A stretch of DNA of 64,000 nt from BJGV01 sp964194745 (GCA_965248035.1 OZ252054.1:248001-312000), one strand, 5' to 3'; counted from the first letter of the stretch, positions 16,495 through 26,918 are shown. Numbers and translations are program-made. Notes: generated from the sequence alone by a model not told the origin.

Positions 16495-18237
16495 ATGAAT
16501 TGGCGCAATTACCTGACTTATCCGTTTGTAACTACTATTGTTCCAACAAGAACACATGCTACGGCAGATACATTTGGATGGTTGTTAAAACCTCTCTTTG
16601 GTGCCGTGTTCCTAGGACTGGCATTCCCAACTTTTGCTGACAATTCCACTGACTCCGTAATTAAGGTAGCAGGAACTACAAATACATTATTAGATGATGT
16701 AAGTTCCGCAGTAACTAAAATTACAACTTCAGATATAGATACTATACCTGCAAGTAAGTTTGATTGGACAAAAGAACCGCCACACACGAAAGGGCCGCGT
16801 CCAGGGGGATTTGTGGTGCCACCAGGAAAAGGAGCAACGGAATATCCAGGACAGTATTCCCTATGGGATTTTGCTACCGGAAAAGAACGTGAAACGAAGC
16901 CCGTTAGTCCGTACGCTCCGTTTGCCCTGCAAACTACTCCTGCGGCGGATATAAATTTCAATTATCTGGAAAATCCGGATCATGAAAAAGACTTCTTTGA
17001 CCCCGTCAAGCGGATTCATATAGGAGACGATTTCCTGTTATCTTTTGGTGGCCAGTTCTGGTATCGATATGTGAATGAAACGGATAGAGGGCTCAATGCC
17101 GCCGGTAAAGACAATTCTTTTCACTTGGCGCGCACGAGATTTCACGCTGACTTTTGGTACCAAGACAAGGTTCGACTCTTCGCTGAATTCTTGGATGCAC
17201 GCCAGTGGGGTCAAGAACTGGCACCGCTTGGTATTGATAGAAACCACACTGACATGCTCAGTATATTTGCGGACATAAAATTAGCAGAAGCTCAAGGCGG
17301 TAAAGCATACGTCCGTGTCGGCAGACAAGAGTTGACTCTCGGTTCCCAAAGGCTCGTTTCCTCACTGGATTGGGTCAACACCCGGCGTACTTTCCAAGGT
17401 GTAAAAGTCTTCTGGAACACGCCAAAATTTGATGTGAGTACTTTTTGGGTTCGCCCGCAGATAACTGAAGTAAACGAATTTGATAACTGGGATAAAAAGC
17501 GTGATTTCTATGGTTTATGGGGAACCTATAAACCAAAGAAGGGGGATGCTTTTGACCTCTATTATATGGGCCTAAATAACCACAATAACAAAGCGAGAGG
17601 TCAAGCTGGGCTACTGGGAGATGCTTTTATACATACCATAGGTAGCCGCTACATTGGGACTTATGAACGTTTTTTATATGAATTAGAAGGAATGTACCAG
17701 TTTGGTACGCATTCCAATCAGGATATTTCTGCTGGTGCGGTTGCTGTGGGTGGGGGGTATCGTATCCCGCTTCCATTTAATCCCCAGTTTTGGTTACGCT
17801 ACGACTACGCCTCTGGAGATGATAATTTGGGCGTGGGCGGCACTCGTAATACGTTTAACCACCTCTTTCCCTTTGGAAATTATTACCTGGGCTGGTTAGA
17901 CCGAGTAGGACGACAAAATATCCACGACTTTAACGCCCAATTTAGTTTTCATCCACAACGCTGGCTTACTTTCCTTTCACAATACCATCGATACTACCTA
18001 GCGAGTAAAACAGACTTTTTATACAATGTAGGGGGAGCAGCTACCCTTCGGGATGCAACCGGCTTATCAGGAAGCCATGTAGGCGATGAAATTGATTTTC
18101 GTTTCAATGTTCACGTTGACCGGCATCAGGATGTTCTGGTTGGGTATTCAAAAATGTGGGCTGGCGGCTTTATGAAAGCGACAAGACCCGGCATTAACCC
18201 AGATCTTTTCTACGTGCAATATAACTTCCGTTTTTAA
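16495..18237 (+). CDS. Outer-membrane porin of the alginate-export family
   Basis: This 580-residue protein has an extended signal region ending in FLGLAFPTFA before DNST, a proline-rich linker (about 80-150; PPHTKGPRPGGFVVPPGKG) and an alginate-export-type beta-barrel. Barrel features are many aromatic beta-strands (FLLSFGGQFWYRYVNETDRG; RVGRQELTLGSQRLVSSLDW) and a C-terminal Phe (VQYNFRF), the usual BAM signal. In nitrifiers such porins are annotated as alginate export proteins though the substrate is unproven. ATG 16495 is chosen because GGAG lies 10 bases upstream; TTG 16471 is the alternative. A long structured leader precedes it. Confidence 0.78.
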   Translation: MNWRNYLTYPFVTTIVPTRTHATADTFGWLLKPLFGAVFLGLAFPTFADNSTDSVIKVAGTTNTLLDDVSSAVTKITTSDIDTIPASKFDWTKEPPHTKGPRPGGFVVPPGKGATEYPGQYSLWDFATGKERETKPVSPYAPFALQTTPAADINFNYLENPDHEKDFFDPVKRIHIGDDFLLSFGGQFWYRYVNETDRGLNAAGKDNSFHLARTRFHADFWYQDKVRLFAEFLDARQWGQELAPLGIDRNHTDMLSIFADIKLAEAQGGKAYVRVGRQELTLGSQRLVSSLDWVNTRRTFQGVKVFWNTPKFDVSTFWVRPQITEVNEFDNWDKKRDFYGLWGTYKPKKGDAFDLYYMGLNNHNNKARGQAGLLGDAFIHTIGSRYIGTYERFLYELEGMYQFGTHSNQDISAGAVAVGGGYRIPLPFNPQFWLRYDYASGDDNLGVGGTRNTFNHLFPFGNYYLGWLDRVGRQNIHDFNAQFSFHPQRWLTFLSQYHRYYLASKTDFLYNVGGAATLRDATGLSGSHVGDEIDFRFNVHVDRHQDVLVGYSKMWAGGFMKATRPGINPDLFYVQYNFRF

Positions 18238-18401
18238 GTATCTCAAGAGTTAGTACTGAGAAAAGCTAATTGGTGAAAAGCTAGTATTGGTGTTCTCACC
18301 ACACTCGTACACACCATAAAATACCTATAATAGTCCCATACCGATAAGTATTGTTTTCAATAGAATAAGAGTACTTTCTAGTGTATTTCTGATTGGGCCT
18401 T

Positions 18402-18424
18402 CAGAACACACTAAGTGTGTTCTG
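18402..18424. terminator. Hairpin downstream of the porin gene
   Basis: A perfect 10-bp inverted repeat (CAGAACACAC and GTGTGTTCTG) has a 3-base loop. It lies 165 bp after the porin stop. There is no T-run on either strand, so intrinsic termination is doubtful; it may stabilise the mRNA or be a small repeat. Confidence 0.4.
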
Positions 18425-18564
18425 CCAATGAATTCTGATTAATTACAAATTTTGGGACTTTATTAACAGAATCTATTTACCTATTTGTATAGCATGCTGG
18501 GTATAACAATTAAAAATAGCACCTACAGAGAATAATGTTTCTTATTTAAGAGAGAAGATTAATC

Positions 18565-18747
18565 ATGCTTAAAATGTTCTTATCTATTATCACAGAAGTA
18601 GGTAACCGAATTGGGAAGCATAACGCATCTAGTGAGGGGGAAGAAGAATATGATGGAGGATTAGGTCAGCCTTATAGTCATCGAAAGTGGGCAGAAAACT
18701 ATTACGGAAAACAATCCAACAACAATGCACTTAAAAAAAGACATTAA
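18565..18747 (+). CDS. Small hypothetical protein (60 residues)
   Basis: ATG 18565 follows a purine-rich AGAGAGAAG with suitable spacing. The product has a short hydrophobic start (MLKMFLSIITEVGNRIGKHN) and then an acidic Gly/Glu stretch and a basic tail. No domain is recognised. It lies alone between the porin and pntB and could be a chance ORF. Confidence 0.35.
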   Translation: MLKMFLSIITEVGNRIGKHNASSEGEEEYDGGLGQPYSHRKWAENYYGKQSNNNALKKRH

Positions 18748-18874
18748 TCACTTGTAAAAATCACATTCAATACCACACTAGCTGCTGAGAACTTGATAGT
18801 CAGAATCAGAATATAACGTATGTGAACCACTCTACGTTAGGTAAATACTCATCAAGGTGTTGTTAAAAATATCA

Positions 18875-20254
18875 TTACAATGCCTTAACCATATTCTCGA
18901 CAACTTTCTTGGCATCACCAAACACCATCATAGTTTTATCCATATAGAATAAATCGTTGTCGAGACCAGCATACCCCGCAGCCATGCTGCGTTTCACTAC
19001 CATCACAGTGCGCGACTTGTGGACATCTAGGATTGGCATACCGTAAATAGGACTACCAGCAATATATGCAGCAGGATTGACCACGTCGTTTGCACCTAAT
19101 ACCAATACCACATCAGTGTTAGAAAAATCACTGTTAATTTCGCCCAGTTCTAGTACTTGCTCATAGGGTATCTCTGCTTCTGCCAATAGTACGTTCATGT
19201 GACCTGGCATGCGCCCTGCAACTGGATGAACAGCAAATCGTACATTGATGCCTTTTTCATGCAACTTTTCTGCAAGTTCCTTGACGGAATGTTGTGCTCG
19301 CGCCACTGCCAGGCCATAGCCGGGAACAATGATCACGCTGTCTGCATTACCCACCAGGAATGCTGCATCATCTGAGCTACCGCTGCGGTAGTTTTTTTGT
19401 GTTCCATCGCTAGCAGCTATTGTTCCGCCTTCGCTGCCGAAGCCGCCAAGTATGACGGAAAGAAATGACCGGTTCATGGCCTTGCACATAATATAAGACA
19501 GAATCGCACCGGAGCTTCCAACTAGAGAGCCAGCAATAATAAGCATAGGGTTACCAAGCGAAAAACCAATGCCTGCTGCCGCCCACCCGGAATACGAGTT
19601 GAGCATCGAGATCACCACCGGCATATCCGCTCCACCGATAGGAATAATGATGAGGAAGCCTAGTACAAAGGCGATTACAGTCATAGAGGCAAAGGCTGTC
19701 CAATTGGTAGCTTCGCTGAAGAAGAACCACAAACCAAAACCAACCATCACAAGAGCTAAAATTAGGTTGAACATGTGCTGCCCACTAAAGGTGATGGGCG
19801 CACCACTCATGCGGCCGGACAGTTTTAAGAATGCAATCACCGAACCTGACCAGGTCATGGCGCCGATGAATGTACCAAGAAACAGTTCTAGTTTACTGCC
19901 CATCGTCAACATTGCAGGCAAACCAAATGAAACTGGGTTGTTGACTGCGGTTATTGCGATAAATACTGCCGCCAAACCTACCAGCGAGTGCATAAATGCA
20001 ACCAATTCTGGCATCGCTGTCATTTGTACTCGCCTCGCTACGACTGCGCCAATGATGCCACCCATTGCGATACAGACGAGTATCAGTGCCCAGTTCTTGG
20101 TGACTGTAAGAGTAGCGATGACGGCGATAGTCATCCCCACCATGCCGAACAGATTACCCCGACGGGCAGATATCGGCGAGCTTAAACCCTTCAGTGCCAG
20201 AATGAAGAAAACCGACGCAATAAGGTATGCTAGCGCAACTAAATTTGCCGACAT
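18875..20254 (-). CDS. pntB: NAD(P) transhydrogenase beta subunit
   Basis: PntB (459 residues) forms part of the proton channel and binds NADP(H). The first 250 residues contain about nine membrane segments. The C-terminal domain III carries the NADP site (VPGYGLAVARAQHSVKEL; RMPGHMNVLLAEA; VLVLGANDVVNPAA). The enzyme uses the proton gradient to reduce NADP+ with NADH, supplying NADPH for biosynthesis. Its start directly abuts the stop of pntAB. The split-alpha arrangement is the one seen in Rhodospirillum and many betaproteobacteria. Confidence 0.96.
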   Translation of the reverse strand: MSANLVALAYLIASVFFILALKGLSSPISARRGNLFGMVGMTIAVIATLTVTKNWALILVCIAMGGIIGAVVARRVQMTAMPELVAFMHSLVGLAAVFIAITAVNNPVSFGLPAMLTMGSKLELFLGTFIGAMTWSGSVIAFLKLSGRMSGAPITFSGQHMFNLILALVMVGFGLWFFFSEATNWTAFASMTVIAFVLGFLIIIPIGGADMPVVISMLNSYSGWAAAGIGFSLGNPMLIIAGSLVGSSGAILSYIMCKAMNRSFLSVILGGFGSEGGTIAASDGTQKNYRSGSSDDAAFLVGNADSVIIVPGYGLAVARAQHSVKELAEKLHEKGINVRFAVHPVAGRMPGHMNVLLAEAEIPYEQVLELGEINSDFSNTDVVLVLGANDVVNPAAYIAGSPIYGMPILDVHKSRTVMVVKRSMAAGYAGLDNDLFYMDKTMMVFGDAKKVVENMVKAL

Positions 20255-20563
20255 TTACGCGTTTCCTTTCTTATCTTTTTTTCTGAACATTTCCAGCATA
20301 CGCTGAGTAACGAGGAATCCGCCAAATACGTTGATTGCAGCTAGCGTCACTGCAACTGCTCCCAACCAAACACCCCAGTCTGATTCGGCCGAGCCTGCAG
20401 CCAACATGGCTCCCACTAAAATAATGCCAGAAATTGCATTCGTTACTGACATCAATGGCGTATGCAAGGCCGGGGTCACATTCCATACTACGTGATAACC
20501 AACAAATATCGCTAACACGAATACCGTAATATTGATAATGGTTGAGTCAACTTCTCCAATCAT
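20255..20563 (-). CDS. pntAB: NAD(P) transhydrogenase alpha subunit, membrane part
   Basis: This 102-residue protein corresponds to the C-terminal membrane segment of the enteric PntA, here a separate polypeptide. It has about three transmembrane helices (IINITVFVLAIFVGYHVVW; ISGIILVGAMLAAG; WLGAVAVTLAAINVFGGFLV). It lies between pntAA and pntB, 48 bp after pntAA and immediately before pntB. Confidence 0.94.
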   Translation of the reverse strand: MIGEVDSTIINITVFVLAIFVGYHVVWNVTPALHTPLMSVTNAISGIILVGAMLAAGSAESDWGVWLGAVAVTLAAINVFGGFLVTQRMLEMFRKKDKKGNA

Positions 20564-20610
20564 GGTAGCTTCTCCTAAATACTTGAAAAATTTGGCTCAT
20601 AATTTGTTTG

Positions 20611-21738
20611 CTATACACTTGAAACTGCTTCCCCGTCTATGCAAACTAAGGTTCCCGCAATAATCTCGTCTTCACGGTTAAGTTTGAATCCGCCACTATC
20701 CGCATCGAACATTAGGTTAAGAAAGTTCATTAAATTACGCGCATACAGAGCACTAGAATCAGCTGCTACTAATCCTGGTAGGTTGGCTATACCTATGAGA
20801 TGTACACCATGCTTGACTACAGTCTTGTTAAGCTCCGATAGAGGACAGTTACCACCAGCCTCTACCGCCATGTCCACAATCACTGATCCTGGTTTCATGG
20901 CTCGCACAGTTTCCTCATTGATTAGAATTGGTGCTGGGCGGCCCGGGATAAGTGCAGTAGTTATGATGATATCTGCCGCTATGGCACGCTGGTGTACTAA
21001 TTCTCCTTGACGGCACTTATAGTCATCAGACATTTCACGCGCATAACCACCAGCAGTTTCTGCTTGGGCCTTTTCCTCATTACTTAAAGGAACCTCAACG
21101 AATTTGGCACCAAGACTTTCTACTTGTTCTTTCGCTACAGGACGCACGTCAAATGCTTCGATTACTGCCCCCAAACGTTTGGCTGTAGCGATAGCTTGCA
21201 AGCCTGCCACCCCTGCTCCTAACACCAATACGCGTGCAGCTTTCACGGTTCCTGCGGCAGTCATCAGCATAGGGAAAAATTTCTGATAAAGGTTTGCCGC
21301 TACCAATACCGCCTTGTAACCAGCAATATTGGCCTGTGAGGAAAGCACATCCATACTTTGGGCACGAGAAATACGAGGAAGTTTCTCCATAGCAAATGCA
21401 GTTAAACCATGCTTAGCAAGAACATTAATGCCATCAGCTCGGTGCGGAGACAATAGACCAAGCAAAACTGCGTCCTTGCGCATCATCGTCAGTTCGGAAG
21501 ATTCTGGGGCATGTACCTTAAGTACGATTTGAGACTGGCTATAAAGTTCTGCTGCATTATTTACAATAGTTGCACCAACTTCCTTGAAAGCCTCATCAGA
21601 TATGCTCGCTCCAGCGCCTGCTCCGGACTGAACTAGAACGACATGAAATCCCTTGGTCGTAAATTTTTTAACTGTCTCTGGCGTAGCTGCCACGCGGGTT
21701 TCTCCCTCATAGATCTCCGCGGGTATTCCTATGTACAT
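20611..21738 (-). CDS. pntAA: NAD(P) transhydrogenase alpha subunit, NAD-binding part
   Basis: This 375-residue soluble domain I resembles alanine dehydrogenase. It starts MYIGIPAEIYEGETRVAATP, and the NAD-binding Rossmann motif is VLVLGAGVAGLQAIATAKRL (about residue 170). The RQGE segment and AMKPGSVIVDMAVEAGGNCP are typical. It is the first gene of pntAA-pntAB-pntB. The gap to the upstream oxidoreductase is 164 bp, room for its own promoter. Confidence 0.96.
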   Translation of the reverse strand: MYIGIPAEIYEGETRVAATPETVKKFTTKGFHVVLVQSGAGAGASISDEAFKEVGATIVNNAAELYSQSQIVLKVHAPESSELTMMRKDAVLLGLLSPHRADGINVLAKHGLTAFAMEKLPRISRAQSMDVLSSQANIAGYKAVLVAANLYQKFFPMLMTAAGTVKAARVLVLGAGVAGLQAIATAKRLGAVIEAFDVRPVAKEQVESLGAKFVEVPLSNEEKAQAETAGGYAREMSDDYKCRQGELVHQRAIAADIIITTALIPGRPAPILINEETVRAMKPGSVIVDMAVEAGGNCPLSELNKTVVKHGVHLIGIANLPGLVAADSSALYARNLMNFLNLMFDADSGGFKLNREDEIIAGTLVCIDGEAVSSV

Positions 21739-21902
21739 TGACGATCTCCCTTATGGATATTTTTATAAATTTATAAAAATAACCTATATAAAGCCTGCAA
21801 TAACTACCAATACTTTCTTATTCACAAAGAATATTGGATTATAGATAAACTTGGGTATGATACGTTGCCCAAAATGAGAAAGACAATCTAACCTTTATGC
21901 CC

Positions 21903-24900
21903 TTAGGCTTTGATTTGGTCGGATTCCTTTAAGCACTGACTAATCCATTGGGTGGTAAGTTTTTCCTGGGCACTGTTCTGGCGCAAACGTGATGCCAGTC
22001 CACTAAAATCCACCCGATCAAGAGGTTGATCCTGATTGTAACAAGAAAACACGTACGTAATTTCTCCTGTATCCGGATCCTTGTGAGGTTGCAGACACTG
22101 GGCACAGATTTCTTTCATCATGCACTGCATTGGTGAATTGATGGAACCAATAGCAAAGTGGTCTGCCTTTAAATAAGGCTGGAGCTGGTTACGTCGAGCA
22201 AGACCCACTGCCGCCATCATACCGTCAGAGCCGATAGCAATTATCCGGTCAGCCTCCACTAATGGAATCGGCTGAGCACCTAATGCACCACTTCCATAAG
22301 CGACCATTGCTTGCACAATGTTACCGACATAACTTAGGTCACTCAATCGGGTGGGCTTGAAACCTGGAGATTCATCACAGCACCATACCACTGCATCTGC
22401 TGCAGCTTCAATTTCTGCTACTTTGTAACGGTCAATTACTTTTTTGTATCCAGCAAAATATAAGACCTTTGATCCCGCCGCTCGCGCCGCTGTGCCTATG
22501 GAAAATAATACTGCATTACCTAAACCGCCCCCCACCAGCACCACAATTTCACCCGACGGAATCTCGGTGGGTGTACCCGTTGGTCCCATCAATACTACCG
22601 GGTCGCCAGGGTTAAGCATGGCACATAAATCTGCCGACCCGCCCATTTCTAGCGCAATTAGCGACACTAGACCACGGGAGACATCAACCGAAGCACCAGT
22701 CAAGGCAATCCCTTCCATTGCCAATTTTGTGTCACCAACATCAGTAGCAAGTGTTGCAAAATTCTGAAAGCGATAAAACTGACCAGGCTGAAAACGCTCT
22801 GCAGCCATAGGTGCATGTATCACTAGTTCGATAATAGTCTGGGTAAGTCTTTCCACTTTATGTACTGTAGGTCGTAACCGTCCGTTAATCTCCGAGAAGA
22901 ATTCTGAGTCGAGCTTTGTTGATGCAGGAGATATTTGATCAAGTACCCGACTTACCACTGGATAGCCTTGCTTAGCACTAGACATCGCCTTTACCACATT
23001 TCCGGAATATGATGGATGAAGGTCACCGAAAAAGCTAATGAAACGCCCATCCTCACAGCGGCTTAAAAGTACCGCGGGAATTTCTGGTTTGGGATTTCCA
23101 TATATCGGATTAACTGGGTTTCCATCTTCATCACATGCGGCAAAATAACGTCCATTCAGTTTAAAATTTTTCTCATCTTCTCTCGCAAGTACCGTATTGG
23201 GCTGAATACCTGCTGCAACTAGAACAGCGCGAGCCGGCAACTCAGTTTCCCCTGTTTTTTTCCACGAACCTGTTTCGTCTAACATTTGTATTGCGAATCG
23301 CACAGACCGAGTATGTTCCCGTTGATCAATTTCTATCAGTTCAGGTGTAAGGCCTTCAGCAAATGAGATGCCCTCTTCCAATGCCTTTTTGACTTCTTCA
23401 TGATTGAGCGTATAGGAGGGGCTGTCTATTAATCTTTTTCGATAAGCTATAGTAACGCCTCCCCAGGATTGAAGTAACTCCAATACACGTGGTATGCGCC
23501 CTTCGCGCGCCGCCATCTCACGCTCCTCACGAATGGCACGAGCATGGCTAAGAAATTCTTCTGCGATTTCCCGCTCTTCTTCGTCCCACGATCCACGAAT
23601 AACCTCTTCTCCTTGTACGGCAGAAAGAACTTCATAACGACGGAGAAATTTCTCTACCTGCACTGGGTAATAGGCAAGTGATTCAGTTGCTGTATCGATA
23701 GCCGTCAGGCCACCGCCAATTACCACGATAGGCAGGCGTAGCTGCAGATTAGCCACAGAATTAATTTGAGCCGCACCAGATAATTGCAAAGCCATCAGAA
23801 AATCAGATGCAGCGCGGACACCTCGAGCTAGGCCATTAGGCAAATCAAGCATAGTGGGGCGCCCCGTGCCCGCAGCAAGTGCTACGTGATCAAATCCCAT
23901 AGCAAACGCATCATCAGCTGTAATTGTGCCTCCAAAACGAACACCACCGAAAAGGGCGAATTCTGCTCTTCGTTCCAGCAATAACCGAATTAGCTTAAGA
24001 AAATTTTTGTTCCAGCGAACGGTTATTCCGTATTCAGCAACACCACCAAAACCAGCTGGCATACGCTCATTCAAATTTTCATCGAGTTCGCTCGCATCTC
24101 GGATAGCTCTGAAAGGCACACGCCCACCCTGTTGACTGATGCCCGAAATATCTGATGGCAAAGACTCGATCTTGAGTCCGTCTATGCCCATCACCGTGTG
24201 ACCATCGTTCATCAAGTGATGAGCTAAAGTGTATCCTGCTGGTCCCATCCCGACTACTAACACTTTACGACCTGACGGTGGCTTCGGTACAGGACGATTT
24301 AGATCGAGCGGATTCCAGCGAGTGAGAAGACTGTATATTTCAAAACCCCATGGCAACTCGAGTATATCCTTAAGAGTCCGTGTTTCAGCCTCGGGAATGT
24401 TTACTGGTTCCTGTTTCTGGTAAATGCATGACTTCATGCAGTCATTGCAAATACGATGGCCAGTCCCAGCGCACATAGGATTGTCCAACACAATCATAGC
24501 CAGACTTCCAATAGCAATCCCTTGAGTCTTTAGCTTGTGAAACTCCGAAATGCGTTCTTCCAACGGACAACCAGCAAGTAAGACTCCAAATTGGCTTTTT
24601 TTAAAAGTTTGAGGTTCCTCTGGTGACCTTGGTTTTTCCTTAAGTCCTTTTGAGCAAGAATCCTTTCCTTGCTCGTGACACCAAATGCAGTAGTTTGCCT
24701 CATCTAGAGCACCAACAAGATCGGTGCCTGGATCGGTAACTGCAAAACCTTCCCGTCGGCGCAGGTGATGAAGACGATGAATGGCATATCCTCTAGTATT
24801 ATCGGTAACTGTTGGCACCAGATGTAAATAATCAAGTTTGGGGGGAGATTTGAATAACACGCCGTCTTGGTTACGCTTTCGTCCTGCTGGTGTTTTCAGT

Positions 24901-25454
24901 GCCCACGCTGCATAGAGCAGCGCTACCTTAAGACGCTCCTCATTTTTTGTTTCTTCCTTCAACCACTCGGTTACTTTTGTTGCAAAAACAAGTTCAGAAA
25001 AGGGCTCTTTAAATTCGATCGTTAGCTTTTCTTCCAGAGCGACACCATCGACCGTAGACACATCTTCCTCGCTCACCTTATTCCTCGCTCGACGCTGTAC
25101 GAATTGCCGTTTGCAGGAATAAAGTGGAGCAAGTTCATGATGACGAAAAGCGAGGGCATGAACTTCAGTTTCAATGCAGAATAATTTAGAAATAAAATCA
25201 TCCATCCAAGAAGCAATCTCTATCAACAAACTAGATTCATCCTTGTAATTCAGACTATCGGGATGAACGCGGGCATGATCAAGACGAACGCGTAGTCCAG
25301 GTTCTCCTTCATGTAGAAAACCAAGAAAAGCTTGATCTAGCTTTAGAAGACCATCGCGACAATACAAATCCGCGACGGTCATATCAAATCCAAGAACAGG
25401 AGAAACTGTTGTTGTTCCTGATAAAGAATGTAGCACCGGTTCTAAACTTTTCAT
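21903..25454 (-). CDS. Large fused FAD/Fe-S pyridine nucleotide oxidoreductase
   Basis: This 1183-residue protein joins several modules. The N-terminal 300 residues are not recognised and contain CIWCHEQGKDSC. A Fe-S segment follows (CAGTGHRICNDCMKSCIYQK, about 330), as in the GltD/DPYD Fer4 domain. Next is a GltD-like flavoprotein with two dinucleotide folds (VVGMGPAGYTLAHHL about 395; VVIGGGLTAIDTATES about 575). The C-terminal third resembles PyrK/ferredoxin-NADP reductase (FQPGQFYRFQNF; VVLVGGGLGNAVLFSIGTAA), with a Cys cluster MQCMMKEICAQCLQPH near the end as in PyrK. This suggests NAD(P)H-linked electron bifurcation or transfer to ferredoxin. It lies between cysN and the transhydrogenase on the same strand. 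Confidence 0.8.
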   Translation of the reverse strand: MKSLEPVLHSLSGTTTVSPVLGFDMTVADLYCRDGLLKLDQAFLGFLHEGEPGLRVRLDHARVHPDSLNYKDESSLLIEIASWMDDFISKLFCIETEVHALAFRHHELAPLYSCKRQFVQRRARNKVSEEDVSTVDGVALEEKLTIEFKEPFSELVFATKVTEWLKEETKNEERLKVALLYAAWALKTPAGRKRNQDGVLFKSPPKLDYLHLVPTVTDNTRGYAIHRLHHLRRREGFAVTDPGTDLVGALDEANYCIWCHEQGKDSCSKGLKEKPRSPEEPQTFKKSQFGVLLAGCPLEERISEFHKLKTQGIAIGSLAMIVLDNPMCAGTGHRICNDCMKSCIYQKQEPVNIPEAETRTLKDILELPWGFEIYSLLTRWNPLDLNRPVPKPPSGRKVLVVGMGPAGYTLAHHLMNDGHTVMGIDGLKIESLPSDISGISQQGGRVPFRAIRDASELDENLNERMPAGFGGVAEYGITVRWNKNFLKLIRLLLERRAEFALFGGVRFGGTITADDAFAMGFDHVALAAGTGRPTMLDLPNGLARGVRAASDFLMALQLSGAAQINSVANLQLRLPIVVIGGGLTAIDTATESLAYYPVQVEKFLRRYEVLSAVQGEEVIRGSWDEEEREIAEEFLSHARAIREEREMAAREGRIPRVLELLQSWGGVTIAYRKRLIDSPSYTLNHEEVKKALEEGISFAEGLTPELIEIDQREHTRSVRFAIQMLDETGSWKKTGETELPARAVLVAAGIQPNTVLAREDEKNFKLNGRYFAACDEDGNPVNPIYGNPKPEIPAVLLSRCEDGRFISFFGDLHPSYSGNVVKAMSSAKQGYPVVSRVLDQISPASTKLDSEFFSEINGRLRPTVHKVERLTQTIIELVIHAPMAAERFQPGQFYRFQNFATLATDVGDTKLAMEGIALTGASVDVSRGLVSLIALEMGGSADLCAMLNPGDPVVLMGPTGTPTEIPSGEIVVLVGGGLGNAVLFSIGTAARAAGSKVLYFAGYKKVIDRYKVAEIEAAADAVVWCCDESPGFKPTRLSDLSYVGNIVQAMVAYGSGALGAQPIPLVEADRIIAIGSDGMMAAVGLARRNQLQPYLKADHFAIGSINSPMQCMMKEICAQCLQPHKDPDTGEITYVFSCYNQDQPLDRVDFSGLASRLRQNSAQEKLTTQWISQCLKESDQIKA

Positions 25455-25566
25455 AATAAGTTAATTGGTATTATGAATATGATAAAGATAAAAAAGGTAT
25501 GAGCACGCAATCGGTTTGGCACTCTGTGATTTATAGCTTCCAACAGTTACATCAAGAAACGTTAAA

Positions 25567-26850
25567 TCAATCGTTAATTGGACAGATCATTCCTGCGGCA
25601 ACGGTATTATTGCTAGCTTCATCAATAACAATAAAACTTCCCGTAGCGTGGTTACGCTGATAATCGTCACACACTAAAGGCTGCTGTACATTCAGCTTCA
25701 CTCGCCCGATATCATTCATTTTCAAGGTATCTACTGTCTCGTGGTTTAGCGTATTGACATCTACACGGTAACTTATCTGACGCACCAGTGTTTTAACGAT
25801 TCGGGTGGAATGTTTGATAAGATACTTGCGTTCCGGATCGAGGGCTTGTTCCGATAACCAACATAGCATTGCCTCAAATTCCTTCACAATCCGTGGCACT
25901 TCACCAGTTTTTGCCAGCATATCACCACGAGAAATATCCAAATGATCTTCTATAGTCAGCGTCACCGACTGCGGCGCAACTGCATGACTGAGAAAGTCAT
26001 CGTAAGTAACAATCTCCTTGATGCGCGAGGTTAATCCGGATGGAAGAACTGTGACCGCATCACCAACACTTATGTACCCCGATTCAATACGTCCCATATA
26101 GCCACGAAAGTCATGCAACTCCTCAGTTTGTGGACGACAAACCAATTGTACCGGGAAACGAAAATCCTCAAGATTGATATCATGGTCAATGGGTATATTC
26201 TCTAGTAAATCCATTAGTGTCACACCTTTATACCAAGGAAGTTTATCCCCACGTTCCACTACCATATCTCCATTCAAGGCAGACATGGGTATATATGAAA
26301 TATTTTTCAGTTTGAGTCCATCGGCAAAAGAGGTAAAGTCCTGGCGAATCCGTTCAAGCACTTCACAGGAATAATCCACAAGGTCCATTTTATTGATAGC
26401 TACAACTAAATGAGGAATACCCATCAAGCTTGCCAAATAGGCATGACGACGTGATTGGGTAAGCACACCCTTGCGAGCATCAATCAGGATGATGGCAAGA
26501 TTGGCAGTAGAAGCGCCAGTTACCATATTGCGGGTATATTGTTCATGACCTGGTGTATCTGCAATAATGAATTTTCGCTTGGGGGTAGCAAAATAACGAT
26601 AAGCTACATCGATAGTGATACCTTGCTCACGTTCAGCCTGTAAACCGTCGGTGAGTAACGATAGATCAACGTCCCTCATCCCACGCTTGTGCGAAGTGTT
26701 CGTAATTGCACTCAACTGATCTTCAAAAATAGATTTTGAGTCGTGTAACAAACGCCCTATTAGGGTACTCTTGCCATCATCTACGCTACCGGCAGTGATG
26801 AAACGTAATAGCTCAGTGTGCATAAACGAAATTTTTTCAATTCCTGCCAT
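25567..26850 (-). CDS. cysN: Sulfate adenylyltransferase, GTPase subunit
   Basis: CysN (427 residues) couples GTP hydrolysis to APS formation by CysD. GTPase motifs are clear: G1 GSVDDGKSTLIGRLL (about 22), G3 DTPGHEQYTRNM and G4 NKMDLVD. EF-Tu-like beta-barrels follow. There is no C-terminal APS kinase (CysC), consistent with an APS-reducing pathway. It is 68 bp downstream of cysD. ATG 26850 is used; an internal Met at residue 10 (MHTELLRF) is an alternative start. Confidence 0.95.
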   Translation of the reverse strand: MAGIEKISFMHTELLRFITAGSVDDGKSTLIGRLLHDSKSIFEDQLSAITNTSHKRGMRDVDLSLLTDGLQAEREQGITIDVAYRYFATPKRKFIIADTPGHEQYTRNMVTGASTANLAIILIDARKGVLTQSRRHAYLASLMGIPHLVVAINKMDLVDYSCEVLERIRQDFTSFADGLKLKNISYIPMSALNGDMVVERGDKLPWYKGVTLMDLLENIPIDHDINLEDFRFPVQLVCRPQTEELHDFRGYMGRIESGYISVGDAVTVLPSGLTSRIKEIVTYDDFLSHAVAPQSVTLTIEDHLDISRGDMLAKTGEVPRIVKEFEAMLCWLSEQALDPERKYLIKHSTRIVKTLVRQISYRVDVNTLNHETVDTLKMNDIGRVKLNVQQPLVCDDYQRNHATGSFIVIDEASNNTVAAGMICPIND

Positions 26851-26918
26851 TTGTTGTCCATCAAGAAACTTGGTTCGCTACAAAAACTTCCTCTATCCTT
26901 CGATTACTAATTGTCACC

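Noticed and set aside
19569..20306. 245-codon open frame on the plus strand opposite pntB
   Set aside because: It is the antisense shadow of a strongly conserved membrane protein gene; the translation has no domain-like features.
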